DNA from: Aselliscus stoliczkanus
Lineage: Eukaryota; Chordata; Mammalia; Chiroptera; Hipposideridae
DNA: 64,000 nt
Reading direction: 5' to 3'
Assembly (NCBI GenBank): GCA_033961575.1
Contig: CM066735.1
Span: 92,635,449-92,699,448, forward strand
Made by a program: the position numbers and the translations under genes. This document shows positions 24,650-36,925 of this stretch, piece by piece (position 1 is the first letter of the stretch; each line of letters opens with the position of its first letter). A model generated the notes under the pieces. The model worked only from the letters and a program-made list of their open reading frames with translations, had not been told where the DNA came from and did not search any database.

Positions 24650-25559
24650 AACTTGCAGTCGTAAATGTCCCTCCATATCTTCTTCCTGGAAGACCTGAAT
24701 GACAGAAATGGAGGCACCAGCCAGCAGCAAGAACCTAAGACTAAACCCTTGACACTAGTCGAGTCATTCCTGCCACCCTCAGCCATTTAAACTGGCCCAG
24801 CTGAAGCAATGACAGGCTTTCTCCATGAAGCCCTATACAAATTGCAGAATCCTGAGCAAATAATACACGTAAATGGTTTAAGGTTCATACATTTAGGAAT
24901 AGTTTATAGCAGTAGCTAACTGGAATAGAAATTATTACCTGGAACTGGTGATATTAGAACAAAAAGCCTATAGCATGGCATTGGCCTGCTTTGTACCCTC
25001 TAAATGTGTAGATCTTTAGATGTGTGTGGACCTCCCTTTGTACTTTTCCCCAGACCTGCAAATGTTGTAGCTCTGCCTGACATTGGTGAGACTTGCTCTT
25101 TCCTCTTCATTACTTTGAATATCCTCATGGACTTTCCCCTCTTTTGGTCTAAATGTCAATCACCTTCAAAGATTCGCCTTTGTACTCCTTGATCAGAAAC
25201 TCCTATAGGAGGGAGCAGGGGGCAGGGATGGTGGGTTCCCTGTCACATCTTCCAAAGACTGTGGCTTTTAGGGGTTACTGAGAAGGTGATGGAAAATGGT
25301 GGATGAAGAATTGTTAAACATGAGTCCAAAACATCAGAGGTCAAACTGTGTGAAGTGCAAAGTAATCAAAAAAAGGTGGTACATTTTCTTTTATGTTAAT
25401 GGTTTTCTGCCGAGCAAACGTTCAGGGCCACCTCCTCCCCCTGGTTCAGCCCTGGGATCATCCCACTGATGATTGCAACTTCCTTCCTTAAGTTTAAGTG
25501 CTTTCTTATGAATGCTCTTATTGTCACTTTTTGTTAGTTCGAGTCATACACATAAATAT
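24650..25559. other. Single-copy sequence, no gene seen
   Basis: No repeat or gene recognised. Confidence 0.4.
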
Positions 25560-26170
25560 TTCCAATTTTAATTTGCAAAGATTTATTTTTATTTCATCTT
25601 TATTTTATTCGGTGTCATTCTCTAATGATGCCTGGAGCCGGATTACAGCCTTTGGACGCATGTGAGGTAAACTCTCTCACCAGTTTCTCTTCCTAGTATG
25701 TGAATGCTGCTTCCTCTACTTTATATTTAATGTGTTTGCATCAAAATTCAAACATTTCCCTTAGAATAGCACCTTCATCTTGTGCAAAAATTACATCTAA
25801 ACATATCAGGGATGTTTTAAGCACTATTTTTACTGTAATTTATCCAGCTTCTGAAAGACGGCCAAGTTGGGGTTAGGAATTTTTAGTTTATATATTCACA
25901 TTTAGAGCAAGAATTTGCTATCTACGGTAAGTAATTCCAAACACATGTTATTGTTGTTACCAGCATGATGATTTTTCCATTAGTAGAAACACTGGAGTTT
26001 CCCACTATTAATAAATAATAGAAAGTAATGGGCCATAAGCAAACATTTTGAAACCAATTATCATCCTGTAGTGAAAGATGTGTGCGACTGTATGTGTAAT
26101 CGATAGACAGAGGTAAATAGTTATTGCTCTGGTCCTGTAATTGAAACCAGGTATTTAATTTTCTCACTTC
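25560..26170. promoter_or_regulatory. Candidate conserved non-coding block
   Basis: Repeat-free, balanced-complexity sequence with several well-formed factor-like sites, for example TAATGATGCCTGG, CCATTAGTAG and GTGTAATCGATAGAC. No open frame of interest. The call rests on texture only. Confidence 0.25.
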
Positions 26171-26339
26171 TTCGGATTAGTATGTTAAATGCCCCTTTTA
26201 AATACAAAAAATATCTAATAATGATAATAGATTAAAGAGTTTAGTAACTTTGTAACAAAAGCCAAAATGGATTAAATTCCTATTAAGTCTTAATGTTTTA
26301 CTTATTTATTTTGAATTCTTACAACCTAGAATTTTGCAT

Positions 26340-26470
26340 GAACTTTTTTTTTTTTTTTTTTGAGAAAGTAGAGGCTTAGAAGCAAAAGTAGCTCACCCAT
26401 AAACACACACCTGGTAATTTCCAGCACCAGTGTTAAAATCCTGCTCTACCTGACCCTGAATATCAGGTTT
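26340..26470 (-). repeat. MIR fragment with T18 tract
   Basis: After the T run (26344-26361), TTAGAAGCAAAAGTAGCTCA then CCCATAAACACACACCTGG and AGTGTTAAAATCCTGCTC follow reverse-complement MIR order. Partial copy. Confidence 0.5.
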
Positions 26471-27055
26471 TCTTTTATTTGATTTATTTTAGCTTGAAGT
26501 CTTAAATTAAATCAATGTATCCATTTAGCTAGTCAGTTAGGATTGTGAAGGAATGGAAAAATATACATAAACTCTCCTTAATGATAGTATAAGTAATAGA
26601 ATCACAGGCACAATTTTCCTATTGTGAGAGTTCCTGGTGGAAAAATATAATAAAAATGTCAATACTGGAGCATCAAGGAGAGAAATTATACAAACAGGCA
26701 CTAACTAATAGGAGTGTTAAGTTGTAGGGAAGCTAAAACTGTGTCCACCTCCTAATACAGACACTTTTCTGGGGTTTTCTGGCATTCTTTTGTTTCTTAT
26801 ACCTACCCAGTAGAAGTACATAATGTAACATTAAGCTTATCTTTACATTGACCTAAAAGGATCTTGAGTGCATGTATTCAACCCTCATCCTCCAAATACC
26901 CAAGAGAATATAATAAATTGGAGGAGAAAAAGTATCAATTGCTTCAGTCTAGGAAAGGATAGAATTACCAATGTCTGAAGAAAAAAAAATCACCGACCCA
27001 AAATTTAACATGGGTGAAATGAAAAAAATATGTCTGGAACCTAGCCAAACCTTAG
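26471..27055. other. Single-copy sequence, no gene seen
   Basis: Nothing recognised. Confidence 0.4.
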
Positions 27056-27240
27056 ACCAGTGTTTGTAAACTTCAGCATTCATCAGAATCACCTGGAACA
27101 ATGCTGGGGTCTACCACCAGGGTTTCTAATTTAGTAGGTCTGGAGTGAGGCCCGTGAATTTTCCTTTTCAGAAAGGTCCCAAGTGATGCTGATCCTAAGT
27201 TGATTCTGTTGGTCTGGGACCACACTTGGAGAATCACATC
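27056..27240 (-). mobile_element. MER5A-type hAT MITE
   Basis: Plus strand CCAGTGTTTGTAAACTTCAG at the left, CATCAGAATCACCTGGAACA, TTTAGTAGGTCTGGAGTGAG, and GGGACCACACTTGGAGAATC at the right give the complete MER5A layout in reverse orientation. An 8-bp target-site duplication is no longer readable. Confidence 0.85.
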
Positions 27241-28620
27241 TAACTCGGGAAAGTGATGCTGTGGAATACTTGGGAAACATCTCCAGAAGGGACTCATTTG
27301 GCAGAAAAGATAATGTGTGGCATCAAATTCACATATACCACTGGGGGACTTATTTCCAGCTTACACTGAGCCTACATGTTGTGCTAGTTACAACCACAGA
27401 CACTTCTACAATTAGCTTGTAAAAACAATTCCTGACAAAGCATCAAGGACCAAAGAGCAATCTATTGTATTTGCTTAGGATTTGGTTTAGTTACTAGAAA
27501 GAGAATACCCAAACATTCTAAACTAAAAGGAATATGGATAATTTCTTCAAGTCTTAGAAAGAGAGTTCACGTGACTACTAACTGAGGTGAGCCAAGGACA
27601 TAGTTGGAGTTTAATCAAAGGAAACAAAGGGTTCAATATATTTCTGATGCCTTGTTGAGCTAACACTAGGACTTGCTCTCCAAGGCAGTGAAATTATAAT
27701 GGCACATGCGAGTGAAGATCATAATAACTAAGGTCAGATTTGGGGGATTTCTGTGGAAGATTTTTGCAGGGACTTATAATATAAAAATGATGATGAGATG
27801 ATATTTGACTTGTATATAAAAGAGTAAGGTTTAGCATACACATTTGAGAGAGCTCCTTGGCACTTACTACTAACTTATTGCCTCTCCATGTAATTCTTCA
27901 AATCAATGCACATAACAAATCATATAGTTGTATATGCACATTAATGAACTTATTGACATCATGTCTGGGGGAGAACAAAAACTGGAACCTGAGATGGGGA
28001 AAATTCGAAAATTCATTCTCTTGGAGATCTGGAACTGGAATAATTACAGCAGCTGTTCCTTAGAACCATCTCTTGATTTTATTGTTACTATAGAATTGTG
28101 GTCCCAGGGAGGAATGCAAGTAGTAGAAGTAGAGCAGAGAATCAATAGCAAGGAAAAAAAAAAATCAAAACCCAGGAAAGGAATGGGGCCCTAGCACATC
28201 CTTCGTGTCTAACTTATCATATACAGACAGCAAATGATTGTTATGGAAATAAAACTCTATGCCACTCTTGTACCTGTATCTGACCCCTTTCCTTATTCAT
28301 CTCTTTAAATTGGCCATATAAATTGGACAAATCAAAATTTTTCACTTTGACATGCATGTGGGCATGCTACTTTCAATTAGAGGTCTATAGAATCTCTCAT
28401 GTAGGTCTTCATAATAGTCCCAATACTGGGTAATCCTCCATCAGGATGAACTAACAACAACAACAGAAATGCACATTGAAGAATGCAATGTATTCAACTA
28501 TAAATAGACTTTCTACATTACTTAATTCCAGACTACATTGGAGAAATATTTAAAGAAATAAATATAACTACCCAAATATACAACATTTTATATATGTTAA
28601 AGCAGCAATGACAACAACAA
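27241..28620. other. Single-copy sequence, no gene seen
   Basis: Includes two overlapping frames (27857-28194) without a domain. No repeat recognised. Confidence 0.4.
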
Positions 28621-28623
28621 AAT

Positions 28624-28649
28624 TTTATATATATATATATATATATATA
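28624..28649. repeat. (TA)n microsatellite
   Basis: About 13 TA units in an A/T-rich context. Confidence 0.9.
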
Positions 28650-28796
28650 GCCTCAGAAGATAAACTTTTCATAGTCCCTTCTTGAAAAAAAAGTGATTTT
28701 GAAAGCATATTGTAATTCACCAAGAGATAAAGTTGGGAAATAACCAAGGTTGTAGAGAGGATATTAGATACAGCAGAATTGGTCAGTTAGAAATTG

Positions 28797-29180
28797 TCCT
28801 AATTATTTGGGCCATTGTAACAAAAAAATACCACAACTACAGACTGGGTAGCTTAGTAACAAATATTTATTTCCTACTGTTGTGGAGACTCGGAAGTCAG
28901 ATGTGGTGTTAGATGAGAGCCAGCTTCCCAGTTCATAGATGGGAAGTAGGTTGTCACCTAAGAGAAGGTGACATCTCACCTAAGGGAAGTCTTCTCGCTG
29001 TCACCTCACATGGCTGACGAGGCCAGGGAGCCATTTTTATAATGGCACTAATTCCATTCATGAGGGCTATGCCCTTATAACCTAATCACCAAAACCCCAC
29101 CTTCTAATACCATTGTATTGAGGGCTAGGATTTCAACATATGAATTTTGGAGAGACAAACATCGTCCATATCAGAAACCA
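28797..29180 (-). repeat. MLT1-type (ERVL-MaLR) solo LTR
   Basis: On the plus strand, GCCATTGTAACAAAAAAATA, ACTGGGTAGCTTAGTAACAA and ATATTTATTTCCTACTGTTG open the element. CATGGCTGACGAGGCCAGGG, GGGCTATGCCCTTATAACC and TCAACATATGAATTTTGGAG close it. This is the reverse complement of an MLT1A/B-like LTR. No internal region is attached, so it is a solo LTR from an ancient inactive family. Confidence 0.8.
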
Positions 29181-29423
29181 ACATGAGGAATTCACCCAAC
29201 TCTCAAGGAAATTAAGGTAAAGATAAAAAATTAAAAGAGGAAAAGCTTCAATATCCAATTTTCTCAGGGAGATAACAGAGTACGTAGTACATGATTATCT
29301 TATGTGAAGATTAACTAATTCTCAATGGATTTTACATAAGACTGCAACATGATCATGATATCAAAATCTGAGAAATACAAAAAAAAAAAGAAAATTCCTG
29401 ACCATTTTCATGTATGCAAATCG

Positions 29424-29445
29424 AAATAAATAAATAAATAAATAG
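29424..29445. repeat. (AAAT)n microsatellite
   Basis: About five AAAT units inside the old L1. Confidence 0.9.
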
Positions 29446-30564
29446 TTAAAGTTGAATTTTTGCATAGTGAAAGAGTAATAGTTCATAACTAAGTAGGGTT
29501 TATCCTAAGAATGCAAACATTTTTCACTGTTATGAAATCTGTTATAAAGCATCACAATAGAAAATGTTCCTAAAGAAGTGAAAACAAGGAGCAAAGATAC
29601 CCAGTATCACAAACTCCACAATGTTTAAAACAACTCCAGAGTTTATTGGTAATTCAATAAGACAGTGAAGAAGTATAATAATTTTAACTATTGTAATGAA
29701 TAGTATAAAACTATCATGATTGGCAAATAATATACTTAATCAAATAAAACTTATTGGAAATGAAGTTCACTAGGATACTCAATTATAAAAGCTATCTAGG
29801 GAAGTTATTAATTTACATATGGCGATATATAAAATTGAATAGAAAATTACTTCATTTAATAATTTACTATTAAATTAATTAATGTACCTTGAAATAAGAT
29901 TATGAAGAAATATACAGGACCCAAGTGATTAAACATAAGAAACAAAAACTCAAAAGGGCAGAAAATAAACCTTGATGATTATTTGTTATATAATGGTATG
30001 TATATTTTTCTCCCATCAATGTATATTTTCAGCATAATGACAATGAATATTCGGTGATTTTTTTGGGGGTGGGGGAGAAGGCATTGCAAAATGAATTTAA
30101 GTTCATTTTAAGAAAGGAAATCAGAAAATGAATGGCCATTTCAACAAAGAAGAGTAAGGATAATTTGGAGGAGGGGAGGAAGGGAGGATTACATTAACAA
30201 AAAAAAAGAAATTTTCTAAAGCTAAAATCATCAAAACACTGATAATCTGAATCAAAATACTGAAAACTGAATATTTATTGAGCATCTATTAAGAAGTTAG
30301 ATGACAGAACTCATTCGACTTATCATGATCAAGTATTTAATATGGGTGGACCTTTGTCACTAACAAACTTATTTACATTCAATTTTTGTCTTCCCCATTT
30401 CCAACCCATTCAGCTGAGATTGATATGGGATCTTCACTTTGATGCAGCTGTCAGATGTGGTTGATGGGGCAGCAGAATGCTATGAGCTTTGCCCACATAT
30501 CTAGAACTTAAAGAGAAACATCAAGAACAACACCTATCTACCAGCAGATTTCTGGCAGAAACAT

Positions 30565-30765
30565 CGGAGAGGAAATAAAAGGAGAAGAAAGATAAAATAG
30601 TAGTGCGAGGGAAAAGCTCACAAAAGGCAGAGAAGTGCGAAAGAGAAAAGTGGGAAAGAGGGAGAAAGAAAGGAAAGGAAAAGAGAGAGGGGAGGAAGCA
30701 AGAGAAAAAAAGCAGGTAGAAGGAAAGAAGAAAGGGAGAAAGGAAAGAAGGAAGGAAGGGATTAA
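30565..30765. repeat. GA-rich low-complexity tract
   Basis: About 200 bases of almost pure purine on the plus strand, GGAAAG/GAAAGA-like and grading into GGAA units at 30745-30758. The minus strand gives spurious Phe/Ser/Leu/Pro-rich frames. Confidence 0.85.
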
Positions 30766-31535
30766 CATGAACTATCAATATAGACAGAACTGTTCAGATA
30801 AATAACAGAAAAACATATCGTAGAAACTAGCAGACTAGAATATTATAGAGAAGCTATTGAAAAGTATAGATAAGATTTTTCAAAAACGAAATATAGACAA
30901 TTAATATTGGAGGAGGTAGAGTTGGATCCCTATTTCAAGTTACTTAGTCAAAGCCCAAAATTACAAAACTTTTGCAACATATGTGACAAAAATCAGTATC
31001 TTTTAATATATGAAGTCATCTTATAACTCAAAGGGAAAAAATCAAAACACCCAATGGACAAAGCAGACAAACCTATTAGTATGTGATTTGTGAAAGACAA
31101 ATATAGTCAGTATTCACATGTATGAAGATATTTAGACTCTAGTAATAAAAAGTGTGAATAAAGTACAAGTGATTGATCATTTAACTTAAACTTGGGGAAG
31201 TATGAACAGACACAAATTCAATATTTTGGTAAAGATGCAAGGAAATATGCTTTTATACATCTTTGCTCTTGGTGTATTTCTGGAAGGCAATTGAGACATA
31301 GGGGTGTATATTTTGACTTGATGTTATTTCTCTTTTATGAATTTATCCAAAGGACATAATTATAAGGGCACACTTAATATACATATTAATTAGTAGAAAG
31401 CCTTGACATATCTTGGCAAATCCATGCTATGGATTACTATGCAATCATTAAAAATGGTCAACAATTTCAAGATATGAAATCCCCAGAACATAATGTAAAG
31501 AGAATAAAATAGTACACAGAGTATTGCATTTTTAC

Positions 31536-32756
31536 TTAGCATTCTGCATGTTGCTGTTCTCATTTAAGAATGTATCTTAGAAGATTTTTTATTAATGAAG
31601 CTTTAATTAACATTGCCTCTTTTTAGTTCGATACATCTTTGAAATCTCTTCTCCAAGCCAATGTAGGCATTTGTCATGTCAGGGAAGTCATGATGGGGAT
31701 AAAGAGCTCACCTGAGGCAGCTGCAAAGCCTACTGGTGTCTGCCTGAGGTGTACAGAGTGACATACATAGATGGTATATGCAAGTTGTGTAATACTGTGA
31801 TATGACTACAGCTTTAAAACATGCTTAAATGAGCATATCTATAAGGCCTCCTGTTGACTTTAAAATTCTGCGAGTCTCTTGTGTCTTGTTTTTGCTTCCT
31901 CATTCCTTACCTGTCATTCACTGTAGCATTGAGACAAGAAGGCTGTAGAGTATAAGTGGTCCCATGTTATCCGTTGAACCTGGTAACAACTGGATGCTTA
32001 TTAGACATGCCTTCCTCCCTGAACATGTCTGATCCGCTCTTTTCCTTCTGGTCTTTCACAGCTCTCTGGTTGTGATTCCTGTTTCACTTACTTCGCTGAA
32101 CATCTATAGGTTCATAAAACTGTTTTCATAAGGTTCTTAGGGAATAGTTCCAAAATTTGGAAGTCACTGTGCACGGGATAGCTGGGGAGTTGTGGAATGT
32201 AATCTCCTGGCCAAATAAATGTATGCCATTCAGTGTGAAAATTTTAAACTGGTTATTTTAAGAAATTTCTTAAAGACCTTTATTCAAAGTTCCAAAAATA
32301 GAAGCAAAAATATTCAAGTTATTGTTTTAATTAATGAGAGAGCATATTACCATGTTTACAGTTGCATGCTTTGTGTATGTAGTACAAATGGTGTGTTGGG
32401 CCAGGGTTCATAAATACGTTTGACAATGTTTGCTGGGTATCATTGAATAGATTGTACTGTCAGAAGAGGAAAGACAATGAAGGCCCCACCCTTTTTAGTT
32501 TCTTTTGATGAAAAGTTTGTCAGATGTAGTGGTCCGATGATTTCAATATGTATCCGAGCTTGAAAATCCTGCAAAATGTTATGCCTCTTAATTCTTGCTT
32601 CTAAGCCTCATTGCACTCCTGAAAATTCAGCTGTGTTCCTAATAAAATTCCAAATTGCTCAGAACCTTGAGTTAAGAATTTTTCTACTCTTTTAGAATAG
32701 AGTTAAGTTATAAGAAAATAAGCATGTATTTAAGATCGCATGCATTGTATATGCAA

Positions 32757-32758
<2 letters not shown>
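31536..32758. other. Single-copy sequence, no gene seen
   Basis: No repeat or gene recognised in this 1.2 kb. Confidence 0.45.

Positions 32759-32803
<45 letters not shown>
32759..32803. repeat. (GT)n microsatellite
   Basis: About 22 GT units, potentially polymorphic and Z-DNA-prone. Confidence 0.97.
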
Positions 32804-32805
<2 letters not shown>

Positions 32806-33092
32806 TGTCTAAAAATGAACATTTCAGGGACTGTTCTGGGACAGTTTATTGGTACCAAATGTCTATTCCTGTTACATCCACAGTTACAGTGATCCCCAAT
32901 GTTTGCTTTTATGCTACTGAAGGAGCTCGAATACTTTCAATCAACAAAACAATAATACTAACAACAAAGCATTTAGTGTCAACATATTATTTCTGAGTAT
33001 GAGAATCCACCATTATACTTTTTAAATGATGTTTGAAATGAAATGATTATTTCCAGGAAACTCAAGAATTGAGAGCTCCCCTATCTATGAAT

Positions 33093-33198
33093 TTTTTTTT
33101 TTTGAGGGCAGTGTCACTGGCCCCTCATATGTGGGATCTGAACCGGGGCCGCTGGCTTTGCAAGCCAGCGCTTAACCAACGCGCCACTCAGCCGGCCT
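33093..33198 (-). repeat. Lineage-specific tRNA SINE, type A short form
   Basis: On the minus strand it runs GGCCGGCTGAGTGGCGCG, with the A-box near its start and the B-box GGTTCAGATCCC, then ends at the GACACTGCCCTC motif with an A tail. Candidate 9-bp target-site duplications TCTATGAAT lie at 33084-33092 and 33199-33207. Confidence 0.9.
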
Positions 33199-33741
33199 TC
33201 TATGAATATTTTTTAAAAACAACATTTTGTTTTGTTCATTCTGCTTTGTATAAGAGTGTAGGTATTAGTACATGACACATCAAAGAAGAAGAATTAGGAA
33301 AATGTCACTTAACTGATCTTAAAATAAATCTAAAATATGTTTGCCAGATTTTATATATAAGTTGATAAATAATAATGCTGAAAGTATCCCACACATTATA
33401 AAAAACAATCAATATATTGAATCAAAAGATATTAAAGTGCTACCCATCCATCACTGTAGTTTCTTATTCCAAACCTTCCCAGTGTGACCTAGTTCCATCT
33501 GTTTACAAAGGAAATGCATTTAAAAAGTAATGCCCTGAAGTGGTCTCCCTATCAAGACGTGTCCATCTGAAACCCTACAAAGTACTTACAACATTATTGA
33601 TTATATTTCCCAAACTGTCTTTCTTATTCCTGTGGCAATATTGTAGTTACCTATATATGCTGTCTAATCTCTTCCCCTTCTCCCTCATCCCCCACTTCCC
33701 ATCTAGCAACCATCAGTTTCATTGTATGTCAACTATAATTT

Positions 33742-33744
<3 letters not shown>

Positions 33745-33787
<43 letters not shown>
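33745..33787. repeat. (AC)n microsatellite
   Basis: About 21 AC units at the junction between the two parts of the retroelement insertion. Confidence 0.97.
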
Positions 33788-33791
<4 letters not shown>

Positions 33792-33940
33792 GGCACGGGA
33801 GGTGAAGTATAGTGTGGGGAGTGGAGTCAATGGAATTGTTATAGATATGTAATATGTCGGGGGGGCGGTGGATTGGGGGAGAGGGGTAATCACTTTGTGA
33901 GGGGTGAAATCTATAACTATTGCATTGTTTTGTACACCTG

Positions 33941-33983
33941 AAACAAACAAACAAACAAACAAACAAACAAACAAACAAACAAA
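33941..33983. repeat. (AAAC)n tail repeat
   Basis: About ten AAAC units form the 3' tail of the insertion. Translation of the opposite strand gives a spurious CLFV repeat. Confidence 0.97.
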
Positions 33984-34010
33984 GATATTTAAAAAAAAAG
34001 TAATGCCCTG

Positions 34011-35252
34011 GGGAGTTATTAAGATCTAGTGTTTTCCTAGGTGACCAGGCCACCTGATTTTATGTGTGGCTTCTGTTTGCTCAGAAGTGGTCTGACCTAA
34101 GATTTCCAGCAGATATTTCTTCAAGGATTAAGTGATGATATTAATACTAGATGATGTATTTTAAGGACACTGTGTCCCTTGGATGAGAGCAAATTGCCAG
34201 ACTGCTAAAGCAGTCTTTCTGTGAAAGCAAAGCAAACTACCGCTTTCCAGTTAGAAAGTTTCTTCCTCATTCAACCTTATTTCCTCAGAAGGGGAAAAAT
34301 TATATTAAAATACAAGCACTCAACTTTCAAATGTATCCAATATTTTTAACCAAGTAAATGGAAAATAAAATTTTCTCAGGTGTGTTAGCAAGGTCTCTAC
34401 TTAGAGATGGATACATGAAGTTGAGAATATGGAGTGTGCTTGGAAGGGGAAGCTGGGTGAACCTCTTATCACCGGAAACGTTGTAGCTTATTCAGAAGCA
34501 CTTACAGTATAGTCTATTTGAAGAAACTTTTCTAAAGATACGAATCTTAATTTACAACCAAGTTAATGATTCAGTTCCTCTGTCAGGGAAACACCACCTC
34601 CCATCACTGTTGAGAAATTCCTTTTTCTATCTTTTGAGTTTGTGCAGGCCAGTTTCCAGTGGATTAGTCAGTAACATTTAACTCATTTTTCAGTAACCCA
34701 AACACTTTTCCTGTAACTTTTTCCCCTCTAGCTTATTTTCTCTGCATCTTGTTCTTCCAATAGTCACTTATGTCCTTTTTTTTTTCTTGTCTGCCCTTAT
34801 AATGAAAAATTCTTTTATCTAAAATGATTTTGGCCTATCAAAATAGACATATCAGAAGGGATTTTTATTTTGAAGCATACCAGATTCATATTCTTCTCCT
34901 CTCCCCTGATAGTCTTAAATTATGAATTTGAATTTTCTCTTATTTCTTTCCACAAAAATGAATGATTCATAGAGCAAAAAGAAGTAGCTGTGTTTGGGCA
35001 GTGTGGCTGGTCCACGCTTGTTTTTTTCTTTATTTTACATGAAATGAAAATGAATTCGAAAGCAAGCTGTAGTGTCTGATGGCTATTGAAGGATCGCTCT
35101 TCTTTGTGGTCTGTCATACAATTTAGAATTGATACATGATACATGATATGCAAAAGGTTTAGGGCATTTAAGGGATACCTGTGCTTGTTGATAATACTTC
35201 AGCTTTTAACATCTATGCTAATGTCAGTAATTCCTCTACATCCCAGGAAATT
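34011..35252. other. Single-copy sequence, no gene seen
   Basis: No repeat or gene recognised. Confidence 0.45.
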
Positions 35253-35340
35253 ATAAGCTTCATGAGACTGAGAATCTTATTTTCTTCACTCTTGTACTTC
35301 TAGCATCTGGTAGGTGCAGAATAAATACTTGCTGCATTAA
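35253..35340 (+). repeat. L2 LINE 3' end
   Basis: AAGCTTCATGAGACTGAGAA, then TCTAGCATCTGGTAGGTGCA and GAATAAATACTTGCTGCATT match the L2 3' terminus. Only the last 90 bases are convincing. Confidence 0.7.
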
Positions 35341-36254
35341 TTCGATCGCTATTTTTTAGGAATCATTAATCAGTGTGTGATTATTTTGGCTTTTGGCACA
35401 CCTTTCTTCTCTTTGCTTTCTTGAATTTGATGATTTTATTGTTGATGAGATCCCCAGGGCTAGCCTGAATGGGCCTGTTGCCTTTAACTGCAATTTTCCA
35501 GGCTACAGCTCAGACCCTGACATTCCACAAAAAAATATTCCTTCCCCTGTATGGATGGCATCCAGGGATTCTTCTAGGCTGAGCATCTTGAAATTACTTA
35601 AATCATCTGTTTCAATCCTTTTTATGATCATTTATTTTTCCCCACGGTTCCCTTGGACTCAGAGACCTCTTTCTGCTCCCACCACTGCTAATCTTGCTGC
35701 CATCACATGCCCTTCTTCCCCCAGCTCTGGCCTCATGTTATGTTTTACTTCTTTGGGGGAAGTTTTTTGATAGTTTTGGTGTGGAAAGAGTAAAATCAAT
35801 TGCTCAGGATTAGAATTTTGAGCAGTCTCATGCTTTATAAAGGCACAAAGAAAGAAGCACAAACTAATGCAGTGAAATATGACATGTTTAAATCATGCTA
35901 ATTTTTTCTTCTTTTCATTACTAACCATGTAAAGTAAGGTCTTAACATGGCTGAAATACCTGATCTCTTGTTATTTCTGATAAATTTACTCATACGATCT
36001 GTTTTGAGGTATAAAAATTTTAGAACAGAATAGAAGGCTAAAATTGTAACATTTGTTATTTGGCTCCATTCTGTATCTCTTGCCCCTGACATCCTCATAC
36101 TGATAGTTTTTGGTTTTCATGAGAGTACCATACATAAGCAGCAAAGTCCAGCACTCTGGCCTGATGAACAAAAAAATTGAGATAGTCTCTGGTGATATGT
36201 GTCACCAATAGTGAAGTACATAGTAATGATTAGGTAAATCACAAATTTTTACTG
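35341..36254. other. Single-copy sequence, no gene seen
   Basis: Contains the longest non-repeat frame in this part of the window (35393-35770, 125 codons). It has no recognisable domain and no convincing start context, and I do not call it a gene. Confidence 0.4.
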
Positions 36255-36510
36255 TGATTTTCCCCAACATTCCCCAAGTGCATTTTCCCATTTAACCCAC
36301 AAAGCAGCATGGTATAAACTGCTTATAGGATAAGCTTATATGATATAATCAGGGGGTATACCATCAGTATCAATTTTAAAATACAAAATTTGTCTTAGTA
36401 TCTCTACATGTCTTGCCTGAATTTACAAGGCCAAAGAGTTGGTAGAACAAGATCTCAAATATAGGTCTGATGATTCTTGGTCAAGGCCTCTGTCTGTTAC
36501 ACCCTTTACC
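36255..36510 (-). repeat. MIR SINE, diverged
   Basis: Reverse-complement MIR order with an insertion in the middle: TTTTCCCATTTAACCCACAA at the left, then CAAGATCTCAAATATAGGTC and GGCCTCTGTCTGTTACACC at the right. Confidence 0.5.
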
Positions 36511-36925
36511 TTTGTGAGATTACTATTCTGAGAAGAACAAATGCTTCAAGCATTTGCTGAGTGTACAAATAATAAGAGTGGCTATTTATAATGTCCAGTG
36601 GTAATTAAAACACACGCTCATAGGAGGATGAAGCTTCCTAATTAAAATTCTGAACTTTCATGCAAAGGACTGGATCCCAGTGCTTTCTCCACTGACATCC
36701 CAGAAGTATTGAAAAGCACATTACAAACAAAATTCAATTCATTCATAATAAAGAAACAACTTTCATTTCTGTGTGAATGCCCTTCATGGCTATCACCATT
36801 TCAATTCCCCTAATTCTTTCAAGAAAAAGAACATGCTGATTTATTGAAAGTTGCCCACCACTTTGGAATTTTGCCATGAAAGTCTTTTGACATCACCAGA
36901 TATATAAGGCTGTGGGTTTTCCATC

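Larger units (their letters stand above)
29190..31535 (+). repeat. Old LINE-1 (L1ME/L1M type), ORF2 RT to C-terminus
   Basis: GTAGGGTTTATCCTAAGAAT near 29494 and ACTATCATGATTGGCAAATA near 29710 correspond to RT-domain sequence. TTTATCCAAAGGACATAATT near 31342 and CATGCTATGGATTACTATGC near 31422 correspond to the ORF2 C-terminus. Collinear over more than 2 kb but riddled with stops. A GA-rich block at 30565-30765 is foreign to the L1. Confidence 0.65.
33538..33994 (+). repeat. L1-like insertion with inverted 5' segment
   Basis: Flanked by 16-bp direct repeats (AAAAAGTAATGCCCTG) at 33522-33537 and 33995-34010, the signature of target-primed reverse transcription. The 3' part (GGTAATCACTTTGTGAGGGG then TGTACACCTGAAAC and an (AAAC)n tail) is a sense-strand L1 3' end. 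The 5' part (CCCTCATCCCCCACTTCCCA, AGCAACCATCAGTTTC) reads as the reverse complement of L1 3'-UTR sequence. This fits a twin-primed, 5'-inverted insertion. Confidence 0.65.

Noticed and set aside
28797..29180. Provirus with coding capacity
   Set aside because: Only an ancient solo LTR of MLT1 type is seen; no internal retroviral region is attached.
30521..30778. Phe/Ser/Leu-rich minus-strand frames resembling membrane proteins
   Set aside because: Antisense of the purine-rich tract; low-complexity artefact.
33733..34053. 106-codon frame with CVCVCV and CLFV repeats
   Set aside because: Translation of the (AC)n and (AAAC)n microsatellites.
35393..35770. 125-codon frame as a possible gene
   Set aside because: No recognisable domain, compositionally ordinary, overlapped by an open frame on the other strand.
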